Counted from the stretch's first letter, positions 18,787 through 28,531 are shown. The stretch: DNA of 41,027 nt from Acidobacteriota bacterium (GCA_018269055.1 JAFDVI010000045.1:67149-108175); one strand, 5' to 3'. The notes: generated from the sequence alone by a model not told the origin. Program-made: numbers and translations.

Positions 18787-19137
18787 TTAGGTGATTCGGT
18801 AAATACGGTCAACGTATTCTTCGGCCTCACTGGCTTCCCAAACCAAGAGCAATCCATCAATGGCTTTTCTGATGGACAACTTTTGAGAGATCAGGATCAC
18901 GCCTGGAGACGTTTGTTTGGCAATAAACTCTGCAAAATGATCCGGCATTGTTTTGAAATCGTGGGAAACAAGAATTCTCCCCTCTGCAGCGGCAAGTTTA
19001 AGCACCTCGTCATCCGATACCCCCAAATGTAATCCGCGTTCGGGAGCGGTTTGAAAGTCTATTTGTGGGTTGATTCTCTTTACTGCGTGCAGAATGTGTT
19101 CGTTACAATCGTTGTCCGCCTGAAATCGAATTTTCAT
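18787..19137 (-). CDS. DUF5615 (PIN-like) protein, probable toxin of a DUF433/DUF5615 module
   Basis: The 116-residue protein begins MKIRFQADND and contains DDEVLKLAAAEGRILVSHDFKTMP, the typical DUF5615 arrangement of an N-terminal Asp-containing strand and a second strand ending in an Asp before TMP. DUF5615 proteins have a PIN/Mut7-C-like fold and are regularly encoded after a DUF433 protein as putative toxin-antitoxin pairs. Its ATG overlaps the stop of the upstream DUF433 gene as TAATG. A close relative lies at 39790-40149 on the other strand. RNase activity is inferred from fold and context only. Confidence 0.82.
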   Translation of the reverse strand: MKIRFQADNDCNEHILHAVKRINPQIDFQTAPERGLHLGVSDDEVLKLAAAEGRILVSHDFKTMPDHFAEFIAKQTSPGVILISQKLSIRKAIDGLLLVWEASEAEEYVDRIYRIT

Positions 19138-19481
19138 TACTGAGTTTGCGCTTGCATATTGTCTTGAATGATTGCATCCATTTTGCGATGAATCTCAGGA
19201 TATGTCTCCCGTATTTTTTCAGCGATTTCGATTTCCCTGGCTTCTGCCCGGAGCAGGTATGAATCGATTTCTGCCTGATGATCCAGATAAAAAGCCAGTG
19301 CGCCAAACACCTGAGCCAGCGTCATCGTCGGAAAACATTCGCTTTGGATCGTTTCCGGAGACAACCCTTCACGCCAACGATACACAATCGAATCCAGCGA
19401 AACGCGCGTGTCTCGAACCCAGTACCCTTCGTGGTGATAATCAATATAAGGATTTTCCGTTTGTATTTGCGTAGCGCTCAT
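19137..19481 (-). CDS. DUF433 protein, probable antitoxin
   Basis: The 114-residue protein has the DUF433 winged-helix core: WVRDTRVSLDSIVYRWREGLSPETIQSECFPTMTLAQVFGALAFYLDH (given in part), in which the 'GLSPExIxxxFPxLxLxxVxxAlxYY' pattern is clear. The helical C-terminus would contact the DUF5615 partner. The start at 19481 is selected because AGAGG lies seven bases upstream; a frame extension of 20 residues overlaps the preceding amidohydrolase gene and has no site of its own. It is followed immediately by the DUF5615 gene. Autoregulation is likely by analogy to other type II modules. Confidence 0.82.
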   Translation of the reverse strand: MSATQIQTENPYIDYHHEGYWVRDTRVSLDSIVYRWREGLSPETIQSECFPTMTLAQVFGALAFYLDHQAEIDSYLLRAEAREIEIAEKIRETYPEIHRKMDAIIQDNMQAQTQ

Positions 19482-19537
19482 TTCAACCTCTTGTGGGATT
19501 AGCTGCGCAGGCAATGTAACCTCGTTCCGCGTAGGGT

Positions 19538-21454
19538 TCAACGGTAAAACCGAACATTATCCAGTTCCAGCCAGCCAAATGCGCCCGCCGGGCGTGCAAT
19601 TTCAAAACTCAGCATGAGCAAGTCCGCGCCTGTCCATTGAGCTTGTGTCCTGGCATTTGCCGGCAGCTTCAGCGCAGCAAAATCAATGTTGACGGTTTGC
19701 CATTGCGGCGAGGCTTTGAACGGAGCGGAAAAGTTTGAAGAAGCGTTACGAACATTGTAGGTCGGAACAATCAATCGGTAATCGCCGTCGCCGCGCACAT
19801 CAAACCGCATGCCGCGAAACGCGCGCGCGTCCACCGGTTCCACGGCTCCTTTGCTCAGCGGAACATTGATGCGACCGAAAGGACGATCTTTCTCGCTCAT
19901 GTGCGCGGTGACGGACAAAGCATGATCGCCTACTTCACGCGGAACTCTGCCAAACAGCATCTTGGAAGCATCCACTCCCGAATCGGAGGAATTAACCCAG
20001 AGCGTGTCCAGGCGGCTGCGTCCATTGGCAGCTTCAAAATCGTCAATCAACTCTTGCGCTTTGATGGCCGGAATCGGCGCCAGCGAACTGGACGCGATAT
20101 CACGCGCCAGTTTTTCACAGTCGAGTTCGCGCCCGCCCAGAAACACGCGCTTCGGGTTTTCTATGTCCGCAATGTTTTTCTGCGGCGCACCGGCAACTAA
20201 AATCAGGTCGGCCAGTTTGCCGGGCGCGATGGTGCCGCGCTCGGCATCTGCTTTGATCGCTTTGGCGGCATTGCCAGTTGCGGCGGTCAACGCTTCCAGT
20301 GGCGTCAATCCGCCAGCAACCAACAATTCCATTTCGCGCAATGTCGCCCAACCGTGATGCGTCCCCGTGACTCCCGAATCGGTTCCGGTTCCAAACAAGA
20401 TTCCGGCTTGGCGCATGGCGGCTGTGTTTTGTTGAAGAGTTTGCCAACGTCGTATGCGTGGCGCGTCTCCATTTTCAGCGGAGCCAGCAGCGGGTTTGAG
20501 CGGCGGATTTTGCGGAGGAACGAGCGGCGGGTTGATGCCTGCTTTCACCACCGGTTCCAGCACAGCATCCAGCAGCGGCGTCAAAATATCTCTACCACGT
20601 GGCTCATATACAGCCAGCGTGGGAACGTAGGCAGTGCCGCTGGCTTTCATCAATTTGAACAGCTCTTCATCAACGGGTTTGTCGCCAACACCGTGAGCAA
20701 TCACATCTACTTTGGATCGCGCTGCGATTTTGGCTTTGTCGAGCGAAACGGTGTGCGTGAGCACTTCCAAATTGTTTTTGTGCGCTTCGTCCACCAGCGC
20801 GGTCAGCGTGTCTTCGTTCATGCTGGTCATATCCGGCGCAGCGCCATATCGCCAACCATCGGTGAAGACTTTAATGACATCGGGTTGGTACGGAAGAATG
20901 CGACGAACAGCGGCGCGCGCTTCGCGGGGCGTCGTCACTTCCAGCGAAAAGAAGTCGCCGCGACCGCCTTCGGCTCCGTGGCCGCCCGGCGTGGTCATGC
21001 GTACGGCCAGGCTGATGTGTGGCGCTTCGACGATGCCGGTTTTGATCAATCGGCGCATTGGCTCAAAGGTTTCCGGGTAGGTTCCGAAATCCACGACCGA
21101 AGTCACGCCACAATACAAATATGCCTTCAGATGCTTTGCCCAATCGCCCGTAACGCCGCCTCCGCTGGCGTACGGCAGGTGCGTGTGAAGATCGAAAATG
21201 CCCGGCATCAGGGTTTGATTTTCGCCATTGATAATGCGAACGCCGACCGGTGGTTTCGCATCGGCTGCTAATACGGCTTCGATGCGCTCACCACGAATGA
21301 CGACTGTTGCGGGTTTGGGTTCGGCACCAGTTCCGTCAAACACTGTCGCGCCAACAATGGCGATGGCACTGGATTGCAAACGAGCGGTTTCAGGAAAGAG
21401 GACCAGGCAGAGCAGAATCGCGGACTGCAAAATAAGCAACGTTCGACGTTTCAT
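19538..21454 (-). CDS. Exported amidohydrolase with C-terminal CIA30-like domain
   Basis: The 638-residue protein has a signal peptide (about 1-26) followed by a metal-dependent amidohydrolase of the imidazolonepropionase/prolidase-like type. It shows MPGIFDLHTHLPY with the HxH pair, DVIKVFTDG, HTVSLDKAKIAARSKVDVIAHG, and GTGTDSGVTGTHHG with the late Asp. The stretch TPLEALTAATGNAAKAI...GTIAPGKLADLILV is the usual C-terminal signature. From about residue 465 an additional beta-sandwich resembling CIA30/galactose-binding domains follows (ELIDDFEAANGRS to WLELDNVRFYR). A GGAAA site precedes the start. A role in hydrolysing exported cyclic amides or peptides is likely; the substrate is unknown. 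Confidence 0.85.
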   Translation of the reverse strand: MKRRTLLILQSAILLCLVLFPETARLQSSAIAIVGATVFDGTGAEPKPATVVIRGERIEAVLAADAKPPVGVRIINGENQTLMPGIFDLHTHLPYASGGGVTGDWAKHLKAYLYCGVTSVVDFGTYPETFEPMRRLIKTGIVEAPHISLAVRMTTPGGHGAEGGRGDFFSLEVTTPREARAAVRRILPYQPDVIKVFTDGWRYGAAPDMTSMNEDTLTALVDEAHKNNLEVLTHTVSLDKAKIAARSKVDVIAHGVGDKPVDEELFKLMKASGTAYVPTLAVYEPRGRDILTPLLDAVLEPVVKAGINPPLVPPQNPPLKPAAGSAENGDAPRIRRWQTLQQNTAAMRQAGILFGTGTDSGVTGTHHGWATLREMELLVAGGLTPLEALTAATGNAAKAIKADAERGTIAPGKLADLILVAGAPQKNIADIENPKRVFLGGRELDCEKLARDIASSSLAPIPAIKAQELIDDFEAANGRSRLDTLWVNSSDSGVDASKMLFGRVPREVGDHALSVTAHMSEKDRPFGRINVPLSKGAVEPVDARAFRGMRFDVRGDGDYRLIVPTYNVRNASSNFSAPFKASPQWQTVNIDFAALKLPANARTQAQWTGADLLMLSFEIARPAGAFGWLELDNVRFYR

Positions 21455-21495
21455 TCAATTTCCTGTCTTCAGTTGAGGCGACGGGATACAGCGTG

Positions 21496-22191
21496 TCAGC
21501 CGACAAATTTCAACGTAGTTTCACCAATTTTGACAACATCCCCGTTGACCAGCGGGTAAGGTTCTTGAGGTTTCAGCCGAGTGCGTCCATTGATGACGGT
21601 TCCGTTGGCGCTGCCCAAATCTTCGATAAAAAACTGGTGCCCGCGTGTGGTGACGCGTGCATGGCGGCGCGAAATGCGCGAAGCCGGATCGAACTTGGAC
21701 AAATCCACGTCGGGTCGAATGCCTCGATGCGGATCGAGTCGGCCAATCGTTATTTCATCTTCCGACGCCAGCGGAAAATGCGCATCGGTGTCCATATCCA
21801 TCACCATTAACATCGCTGCTGTGCGTTCGACGCTGGGCGGTCGTTCACCGAAATAAATACGGTACAAATCGCTCGGCGTCATATCGCGGCCACAATGATG
21901 GCAGGGCGCAACAATGGCCAGGGAATTTCTGCCCACTTGTGTGGAGTACAGTTCATTTTCGCGGATCAGGCTATCGAGGAATGATTCCCGCTCACCTTCG
22001 GCCATGGCATCCCAATCCAGATTCCGCTCGGCACACAATCGCCGGAGTTGATGGACGGCAAAATCCAACCGAGCCGACCGCTGCAACCGGTCATCCTCAA
22101 TCAGGATTCCCAGCAAAACCTGTTTGTGCTCCGGCGCAAGCTGGCTGAGCCAATCTTTGAGTTGAGTTTCGATAGACGTTCCATTGGTCAT
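21496..22191 (-). CDS. FHA domain protein with CxxC motif
   Basis: The 231-residue cytosolic protein has a helical N-terminal region (about 1-95), a CHHCGRDM motif that may bind zinc, and a C-terminal FHA domain from about 140: ITIGRLDP, SRISRRHARV, IEDLGSANGTVINGRTRL, NGDVVKIGETTLKFVG. FHA domains bind phosphothreonine, implying regulation by Ser/Thr kinases, which are abundant in Acidobacteriota. No kinase is in this window. A GAGG site lies upstream of the start. It is the second FHA protein here; the other is fused to a cytochrome (31-1530). Its partner is unknown. Confidence 0.85.
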   Translation of the reverse strand: MTNGTSIETQLKDWLSQLAPEHKQVLLGILIEDDRLQRSARLDFAVHQLRRLCAERNLDWDAMAEGERESFLDSLIRENELYSTQVGRNSLAIVAPCHHCGRDMTPSDLYRIYFGERPPSVERTAAMLMVMDMDTDAHFPLASEDEITIGRLDPHRGIRPDVDLSKFDPASRISRRHARVTTRGHQFFIEDLGSANGTVINGRTRLKPQEPYPLVNGDVVKIGETTLKFVG

Positions 22192-22287
22192 TCAGTTTAC
22201 CTCGACGAGGATTTTAGCTGATCGAAGTCAGTACCGCGAGAGTATGCGTGTTAAATCCGGGATTTGGAAAGCGCAATGGCACCGCGC

Positions 22288-22320
22288 AAAAAAATAGCGC
22301 AGCCGGTGAAGGGTGCGCTA
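22288..22320 (-). terminator. Rho-independent terminator after the RND gene
   Basis: On the minus strand TAGCGCA (22320-22314) pairs perfectly with TGCGCTA (22301-22295) around a 12-base loop. Seven T residues follow (complement of the A-run at 22288-22294). It lies 25 bases after the RND stop codon. Confidence 0.75.
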
Positions 22321-22344
22321 CCAGAATCTCTACCTGGAACGAAT

Positions 22345-25300
22345 TTAATCGCCCGCTTCGGAATGAGCTGCTCGGGTGGCGACGGCTTCGCCCGCCGGAA
22401 CTTGTTCGGGCGTTTCAACGGGCTTGGCCGGGCTTTTCCCCTTCACCTTGCGCTTAAAGTGGCTTCCGAACCAGATGGCAATATCGTCGAAAATCGAATA
22501 CGCCACGGGAGTCATCAGCAGGGTCAGCAACAAGGACAGGGTTTGACCGCCGATGACAACCGTTGCAATTGAACGCCGCTCCTCGGCGCCCGGCCCTGTG
22601 CCGACCGCCAACGGCAACATACCGGCAACCAGCGCCAGTGTCGTCATCAGAATCGGGCGTAACCGGTCACGATTGGCCTGGATAATGGCATCGTATCGGC
22701 TCATCCCTTTGGCTCGTAATCCGTTCATGTGGTCAATTTGCAAGATGGCGTTTTTCTTGACCACACCGAACAACACCAGAATTCCCAGCGCGGAATACAG
22801 ATTCAGCGTGTCATTCATCGCCCACAGGGAAATCAGCGCAAACGGAATTGCCAACGGCAAACTGAGCAAAATGGTTACCGGATGGATGATGCTTTCAAAT
22901 TGCGAAGCCAGAATCATGTACATAAAGGCAATCGAAAGCAGGAAGGCGAGGATGAATTCGCTGAACGTGCGTTCCAACTCGCGGCCTTTACCGGAAATCG
23001 CCGTGTTATACCCGGCGGGCATGTTCATCTTGGCCACTTCTTCGCGCAGTGCCACAATACGATCAGCCAATGCGTACCCCGGAGCAATGTTTGCGCGCAA
23101 GGAAACCTGTCGTTGACGATCCAGACGGTCAATTCTGGAAGACGAGTCCGATGCTTCCAGTTTGACCACGTTTTCCATGCTGACCAATCCGCCGTTTGAA
23201 GAAGGAACGAACAATCGGGAAATGGTGTCCACGTCGTTTCGGTCGCCTTGTTTCAACCGGATTGCCACATCGTAATCTTCATTCATCCGCTCGTCGTGAA
23301 AACGCGAAACACGATCATCACCGCCAACCATGATCCTCATCGCGGTGGCGATGTCCGTGGAATCCACGCCCAAATCGGCGGCGCGCGCGCGGTCAATGTT
23401 GACGCGCAATTCCGGTTTATCCACCTTCAACGTAACGTCAGCATCCACCAAACCAAGTTCCGGCGCACGTTCGCGCAATTGGTTGGCGTATTTGACCAAC
23501 TCATTCAAATCCGGGCCGCGTAAAGCGAAATCCATATCGTTGAATCCGCCGCCGCCCAAATTGATTGTTTGCGGATTGCGAACCGCCGGGCGCAGATGCG
23601 TAAACTTGCGCAATTTCTGGCGAACTTTCTGTTGTACATCGCGCGCGGAATAATTCCCGCGAAAGACCGCCAACGGCTCGCCGCGCTTCAAACCGTCCCA
23701 GAATTTTTTGAAGTTGAGGGTGCGCTCTTCGTGCGGAGGAATGCGCAGGTAAATATCGGCGTTATTGAGAGATCCCAAAAATGAACTTCCCGCCTGAGAC
23801 AGCATCATGCGAACTTCGGGCATTTGCTTGAGTTCGTTTTCCACTGCCAGCAAGGCTTCGTTCATTGCAACCAGGCTGGTGCCTTCCGGAGCTGAAAGAT
23901 TGACGTTAAATTCTGCTTCGTCCACGTTGCTGGGAATGAAGTCCTGCTTGATCAGGCCGTACAGGGGCACGGAAGACGCCATCACCACAAACGCCAGCGC
24001 CCACACAATAAACCGATGTCGCAAAACGAACTTCAACATCCAGGTGTAGGAACTATCAATGTATCGGTAAAACCCTTTGCGCGAACCGGCCAGGTCTTCG
24101 TGGTGATGAACATCGCTGACGTTGATAAATCGAGCGCTCATCGTCGGCGTCAATGTGAAAGACACCAGCAGCGAAACCATGATTGCCACTGCCGCCGTGA
24201 TGCCGAATTGGTAGAGGAACCTGCCGGAAATCGAAGACATGAACGAAATCGGCAGGAAGATGACGACCAGCGACAAGGTCGTCGCCAAAACCGCCAAACC
24301 AATTTCCTTGGTCGCCTCTTTCGCGGCTTGTTTCGGATCCATCTTCTTCTCTTCGACAAATCGGAAAATGTTTTCCAGCACCACAATCGCGTCGTCAATC
24401 ACCACGCCAACCATCAACACCAGCGCCAACATCGTCACGCTGTTCAGGGTGAAATCCAGGGCCTTCATCATTCCGAACGTCGAAATGACGGAAGCGGGAA
24501 TGGCAATCCCGGCGATGACCGTTGACTGCCAGGAACGCATAAAGATCAACACCACCAAACAGGCCAGCAAACTGCCCAGAATCAGGTGAACGTTGATTTC
24601 GCTCAAGGCATTTCTGATATACCGCGATTGGTCGCGAATGACTTCCAGTTTTACGTCCGGCGGCAACTGCGACTGGACGACCTGCATATTCTTTTTGACG
24701 TCTTCGATGACGGCCATCGTGTTCGCGCCGGTTTGACGGCGAACATCTATGGTGACGGAAGGGATTGCCGGCGCTTGAAGTCTCGCCTTTGGGTCGTCGC
24801 CGAGGTTGGTTAAATCGGTCAGGCGCGATACTGAACGCTCTTCTTTGGTTCCGTCTTCAGCATAGCCAATGTCCCGAATGCGCACTGGCGCGCCGTTAAT
24901 GCTGGCGATAACCAAGTCATTAAAATCACTCGGTTCAATGATTCGCCCCATTGTGCGAAGCGTCAATTCGCGTCGCCCGGCGTCCACGTTTCCGCCGGGA
25001 ACGTCGGAATTCTGCCGAACGACAGAATTGCGAACCTGTGTAATGGGTATTCGATAGGCAGCCAGCCGATCCGCGTCCGCCCAGATGTTAATGGATCGGG
25101 TCGTGCCGCCTGAAATACTGATTTCCCCCACGCCACTTGATCGCTCAAGTTGTTTTCGAACGACGTTATCCGCCAGTTCTGACAGTTCGCGGATTGAGCG
25201 ATTCGACGACAGTGCAATCGTCATGATTCCCTGACGCTCGTTGTCGTATTTTTGAACGATGGGCGGATCGGTTCCCGGAGGAAACAATCGCGTGACCCCC

Positions 25301-25641
25301 TGCACACGGTCGCGCACATCCTGAGCGGCGTCGTCAATATTGCGGTTCATGTTGAAGGTCGCCATCACGAACGCCCTGCCCTGGCTGCACACGGAGCGGA
25401 GTTGTTCGATGCCTTCGACAGTATTGACAGCTTCTTCCAGGGTTTGAGCCAGCACGGCTTCGGCTTCTTCAGGGGAAGCGCCGGGCAAGGTGGCGCGCAC
25501 CGTCACGGTCGGAATGTCTACCGCCGGAAAACGGTCAACGCCGAGTTTGAAATAACTCGACGCGCCGACGACAACAAGGGAAAGGATAATCATCGCCGCA
25601 AAGACAGGGCGCTGAATACAAATTTCTGCCAGTTTCTGCAT
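22345..25641 (-). CDS. RND family (AcrB/MdtB-like, HAE1-type) efflux pump inner-membrane subunit
   Basis: At 1098 residues this has the length and repeats of a hydrophobe/amphiphile efflux RND transporter. The N-terminus (CIQRPVFAAMIILSLVVVGASSYFKLGVDRFPAVDIPTV in part) is typical. TM4 carries GVVIDDAIVVLENIFR with the paired Asp residues used in proton relay. The second half repeats the topology (LFGVVKKNAILQIDHMNG). A polar tail of about 35 residues (KSPAKPVETPEQVPAGEA) extends beyond the last helix. It should export drugs or lipids across the envelope with a membrane-fusion protein and TolC-type channel, but neither gene is adjacent, so they must be supplied from elsewhere. The substrate cannot be read from the sequence. 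A terminator follows the gene. It is divergent from the 25872 amidohydrolase. Confidence 0.93.
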   Translation of the reverse strand: MQKLAEICIQRPVFAAMIILSLVVVGASSYFKLGVDRFPAVDIPTVTVRATLPGASPEEAEAVLAQTLEEAVNTVEGIEQLRSVCSQGRAFVMATFNMNRNIDDAAQDVRDRVQGVTRLFPPGTDPPIVQKYDNERQGIMTIALSSNRSIRELSELADNVVRKQLERSSGVGEISISGGTTRSINIWADADRLAAYRIPITQVRNSVVRQNSDVPGGNVDAGRRELTLRTMGRIIEPSDFNDLVIASINGAPVRIRDIGYAEDGTKEERSVSRLTDLTNLGDDPKARLQAPAIPSVTIDVRRQTGANTMAVIEDVKKNMQVVQSQLPPDVKLEVIRDQSRYIRNALSEINVHLILGSLLACLVVLIFMRSWQSTVIAGIAIPASVISTFGMMKALDFTLNSVTMLALVLMVGVVIDDAIVVLENIFRFVEEKKMDPKQAAKEATKEIGLAVLATTLSLVVIFLPISFMSSISGRFLYQFGITAAVAIMVSLLVSFTLTPTMSARFINVSDVHHHEDLAGSRKGFYRYIDSSYTWMLKFVLRHRFIVWALAFVVMASSVPLYGLIKQDFIPSNVDEAEFNVNLSAPEGTSLVAMNEALLAVENELKQMPEVRMMLSQAGSSFLGSLNNADIYLRIPPHEERTLNFKKFWDGLKRGEPLAVFRGNYSARDVQQKVRQKLRKFTHLRPAVRNPQTINLGGGGFNDMDFALRGPDLNELVKYANQLRERAPELGLVDADVTLKVDKPELRVNIDRARAADLGVDSTDIATAMRIMVGGDDRVSRFHDERMNEDYDVAIRLKQGDRNDVDTISRLFVPSSNGGLVSMENVVKLEASDSSSRIDRLDRQRQVSLRANIAPGYALADRIVALREEVAKMNMPAGYNTAISGKGRELERTFSEFILAFLLSIAFMYMILASQFESIIHPVTILLSLPLAIPFALISLWAMNDTLNLYSALGILVLFGVVKKNAILQIDHMNGLRAKGMSRYDAIIQANRDRLRPILMTTLALVAGMLPLAVGTGPGAEERRSIATVVIGGQTLSLLLTLLMTPVAYSIFDDIAIWFGSHFKRKVKGKSPAKPVETPEQVPAGEAVATRAAHSEAGD

Positions 25642-25871
25642 AAATGTTTTAAGAGGTCTGCTTAATTGCGATTTTCGAGTGTTTAGCCGGTCAGGAGGCG
25701 GAATCCGAAAAAACCTAACCTGCGGACAAAGTCTAACCGAAACTGAAGACGGTGTTTAGTCCAGGCCAGTTGCAGGAATGTTTTCCCGGAAAATTGTTGC
25801 CCTCCGGTGACGTTGCAATCTCTGCCAAACCGTTGAAAAATCCGGCCGCACATTTCTTGAAGGATCAAGCT

Positions 25872-27587
25872 ATGAAAATTTTGCTCCGAGTTTGTTTGCT
25901 CGCTTTTTTTGTTTGTTTCTCGTCCATTTTCCTTTCATCTTCCGCTCAAACTTCTCCCGGTGAATCTGCCGATTTGATTTTGACCAATGGTCGAATCTGG
26001 ACGGGAGGCGATTCCAATTCTTTCGTCGAAGCTGTCGCAATCCGCGGCAATCAAATCGTGCGCGTCGGTACAGCCGCCGAAATAAAACAGCTCGCCGGTC
26101 AGCAAACACAGTTGATTGATTTGGGCGGGCGGCTGGCTTCGCCCGGATTCAACGACGCGCATATTCACTTTTTAAGCGGGGCGATGGGATTAAACCAAGT
26201 GGACCTGACCGGAACAAAAACTGTCGCCGAGATGGTTGAACGCATCGCCGCCTATGCCAAAACACATCCCGACAGGCAATGGATTACCGGACGCGGTTGG
26301 GAATACACGCCCTTTCCCGGCGGATTGCCCACGAAAGTTTATCTGGACGCAATCGTCAAAGATCGTCCGGTTTTCCTTAGCGCTTACGACGGGCATAGCG
26401 CCTGGGTGAATTCCAAAGCATTGGAATTGGCGGGAATCAACGACCAGACCAAGTTTACGGGCTACGGCGAAATTGTCCGAAATGCAGCGGGCGAAGCAAC
26501 CGGCGCGCTTAAGGAAGGCGCACAAAGCCTGGTCAGGCGATTATTGCCAGAACCCACGCGCGAAGAACAACTTAACGCTTTGCGAGCAGGGCTAAAAATC
26601 GCCGCGTCACTGGGCATCACCAGCATGCAAAACGCTAGCGGCTCTCCCAATGAGTTTTCGCTTTATGAAGAGTTGCTACAACGCGGCGAGCTGACCACAC
26701 GGTTTTCCATGGCCTTTTCCGTCGGAGAGCGAACCATCGATGACCAAATCAAAAATTTCACCGAGCTGAAAACGAAATACGACCTGAATCCAATGCTTCG
26801 CGCTGCGTCAGTCAAGTTTGTCCTGGACGGAGTGATTGAATCTCACACGGCGGCAATGCTTGACCGTTACGCCGATTTGCCAGCCAATTCCGGCAATCCT
26901 TTCGGCGAAACTACAATGCCGCCAGATATTTACCGCGATTTAGTGGTGAAACTGGATAAGCTGGGATTTCAGATTTATACACACGCCATCGGCGACCGCG
27001 CCGTCCGCGAGGCATTGAACGCTTACGAGGCAGCACTCAAAGCCAACAATCGCGGCTTCAGCCGCAACCGCATCGAACACATCGAAACCGTTTCCCCGGA
27101 AGACATTCCGCGATTCGCCAAATTGAATGTCATGGCTTCGATGGAGCCAATTCACGCGGACCCTGGCACGGCGGAAGTCTGGTCGAAAGCCGTCGGCTTG
27201 GGACGCTTGCCGTATGCTTTTGCCTGGCAATCGTTGCTGCGCGCCGGAGCGCGTTTGGTGTACAGCAGCGATTGGCCCGCCTCAATCAGCCTTGATCCCA
27301 TTCGCGGCATTCATTGCGCAGTCAACCGCCGAACCATTGACGGCCAACCACCCAAAGGCTGGGTTCCGCAACAACGCATCAGCGTCGGAGACGCGTTGCG
27401 GGCGTATACGCAAGCCGGAGCGTTTTCCTCCTTTGAGGAAATCATCAAAGGCCACATCGCTCCGGGGCAAATGGCCGACATCATCGTGTTTTCGCAAGAC
27501 CTGTTCAAAATTGATCCCGCGCGAATTTATGAAACGAAAGTCGTACTAAACGTCTTCGATGGCAAGGTGATTTACCGAACGATGTAG
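25872..27587 (+). CDS. Exported YtcJ-like amidohydrolase (Amidohydro_3)
   Basis: The 571-residue protein has a signal peptide (about 1-26, ending near SSSAQT) and then the YtcJ-type metal-dependent hydrolase domain. Motifs include ILTNGRIWTGG, LASPGFNDAHIHF with the HxH metal pair, QWITGRGW, SAYDGHSAWVNSKAL, IYTHAIGDRAV, RIEHIETV and VYSSDWPAS with the late Asp. The start at 25872 has AAGGA upstream. An in-frame extension of 40 residues precedes the signal peptide and is not expected. YtcJ relatives act on N-substituted amides such as N-acyl amino acids or formamides; the substrate here is unknown. It lies 73 bases before the myo-inositol oxygenase gene, but no shared pathway is evident. Confidence 0.87.
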   Translation: MKILLRVCLLAFFVCFSSIFLSSSAQTSPGESADLILTNGRIWTGGDSNSFVEAVAIRGNQIVRVGTAAEIKQLAGQQTQLIDLGGRLASPGFNDAHIHFLSGAMGLNQVDLTGTKTVAEMVERIAAYAKTHPDRQWITGRGWEYTPFPGGLPTKVYLDAIVKDRPVFLSAYDGHSAWVNSKALELAGINDQTKFTGYGEIVRNAAGEATGALKEGAQSLVRRLLPEPTREEQLNALRAGLKIAASLGITSMQNASGSPNEFSLYEELLQRGELTTRFSMAFSVGERTIDDQIKNFTELKTKYDLNPMLRAASVKFVLDGVIESHTAAMLDRYADLPANSGNPFGETTMPPDIYRDLVVKLDKLGFQIYTHAIGDRAVREALNAYEAALKANNRGFSRNRIEHIETVSPEDIPRFAKLNVMASMEPIHADPGTAEVWSKAVGLGRLPYAFAWQSLLRAGARLVYSSDWPASISLDPIRGIHCAVNRRTIDGQPPKGWVPQQRISVGDALRAYTQAGAFSSFEEIIKGHIAPGQMADIIVFSQDLFKIDPARIYETKVVLNVFDGKVIYRTM

Positions 27588-27660
27588 TATGATCCGGGCC
27601 GCGCCCCATAATTTTCGTAGCGCTCCGCCTTAGTGATCAATTTCAAAGGAGTTATACAGA

Positions 27661-28500
27661 ATGTCGAAAGCCATACATCCTAATTTTATTCCGGCTGATG
27701 CCTCCTCTCCGTTTTTGAGCACCATCAGCGATACCGAACATTTCCGAAATTACGAAGCCGCAGAGCGCGATTGCGTCAAGGAGCTTTATCGAGAAAACCA
27801 CACCAATCAAACGCTGGAATTTGTCCTGGCCAAAAAGGCCGAGTATTCCAAACTGGACAAATTGCAGATGGGAATCTGGGAAGCGTTGGACAAAATGAAC
27901 AGCTTTGTGGACGACAGCGATCCCGATTTGGCGTTACCGCAAATCACTCATGCGCTGCAAACCGCCGAAGCGATTCGCCAGGATGGCCATCCGCGCTGGT
28001 TCATTCTGGCCGGGTTGATCCACGACCTGGGCAAAGTGTTGTACTTGTTCGATGAACCGCAATGGGCCGTTGTCGGCGATACATTCCCGGTCGGTTGCGC
28101 ATATTCGGACAAGATCGTGTATCACGAACTGTTTGCCGATAACCCGGATTTTCATAATCCGAAATACCAAACGCCCAACGGAATTTACGACGCCGGTTGC
28201 GGGCTGGATATCCTGCACCTTTCGTGGGGCCACGATGAATATCTGTATTTGGTGACGAAAGATTACCTGCCCAAAGAAGCGCAGTGGATGCTTCGTTACC
28301 ATTCGTGCTACCCGATTCATCGCGAAGGCGCTTACCAGCACTTGCTGAACCAGCACGATGAAGAAACCCTGAAATGGGTTCGGGCGTTCAATCCCTACGA
28401 CCTCTACTCCAAATGCGAAGTCGAGCCGAACGCCGCCGAGTTGCGTCCGTTTTACGAAGAACTGGTCGCTGAATTCTTCCCGGCAAAGATCAATTGGTAG
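27661..28500 (+). CDS. myo-inositol oxygenase (MIOX)
   Basis: The 279-residue enzyme matches myo-inositol oxygenase, which uses a mixed-valent diiron centre and O2 to cleave myo-inositol to D-glucuronate (EC 1.13.99.1). All six iron ligands known from the mammalian enzyme have counterparts at nearly the same numbering: His97, His121, Asp122, His191, His214 and Asp247. The motifs are THALQTAEA, GLIHDLGKV, LSWGHDEYLY, YHSCYPIHREGAY and FNPYDLYSK. It is full length and lacks a signal peptide, so it is cytosolic. AAAGGAG lies nine bases upstream and a strong terminator follows the gene, so it may end a transcript begun at the amidohydrolase or be monocistronic. A glucuronokinase and a GalU-type gene lie 7-9 kb downstream and would continue the plant-like route. 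Confidence 0.95.
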   Translation: MSKAIHPNFIPADASSPFLSTISDTEHFRNYEAAERDCVKELYRENHTNQTLEFVLAKKAEYSKLDKLQMGIWEALDKMNSFVDDSDPDLALPQITHALQTAEAIRQDGHPRWFILAGLIHDLGKVLYLFDEPQWAVVGDTFPVGCAYSDKIVYHELFADNPDFHNPKYQTPNGIYDAGCGLDILHLSWGHDEYLYLVTKDYLPKEAQWMLRYHSCYPIHREGAYQHLLNQHDEETLKWVRAFNPYDLYSKCEVEPNAAELRPFYEELVAEFFPAKINW

Positions 28501-28531
28501 GCCGGGAAACCCTTTCGCCGCTTCCTACCTC

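Noticed and set aside
20354..21271. 305-codon open frame on the plus strand
   Set aside because: It is antisense to the amidohydrolase, whose motifs and signal peptide are clear on the minus strand.
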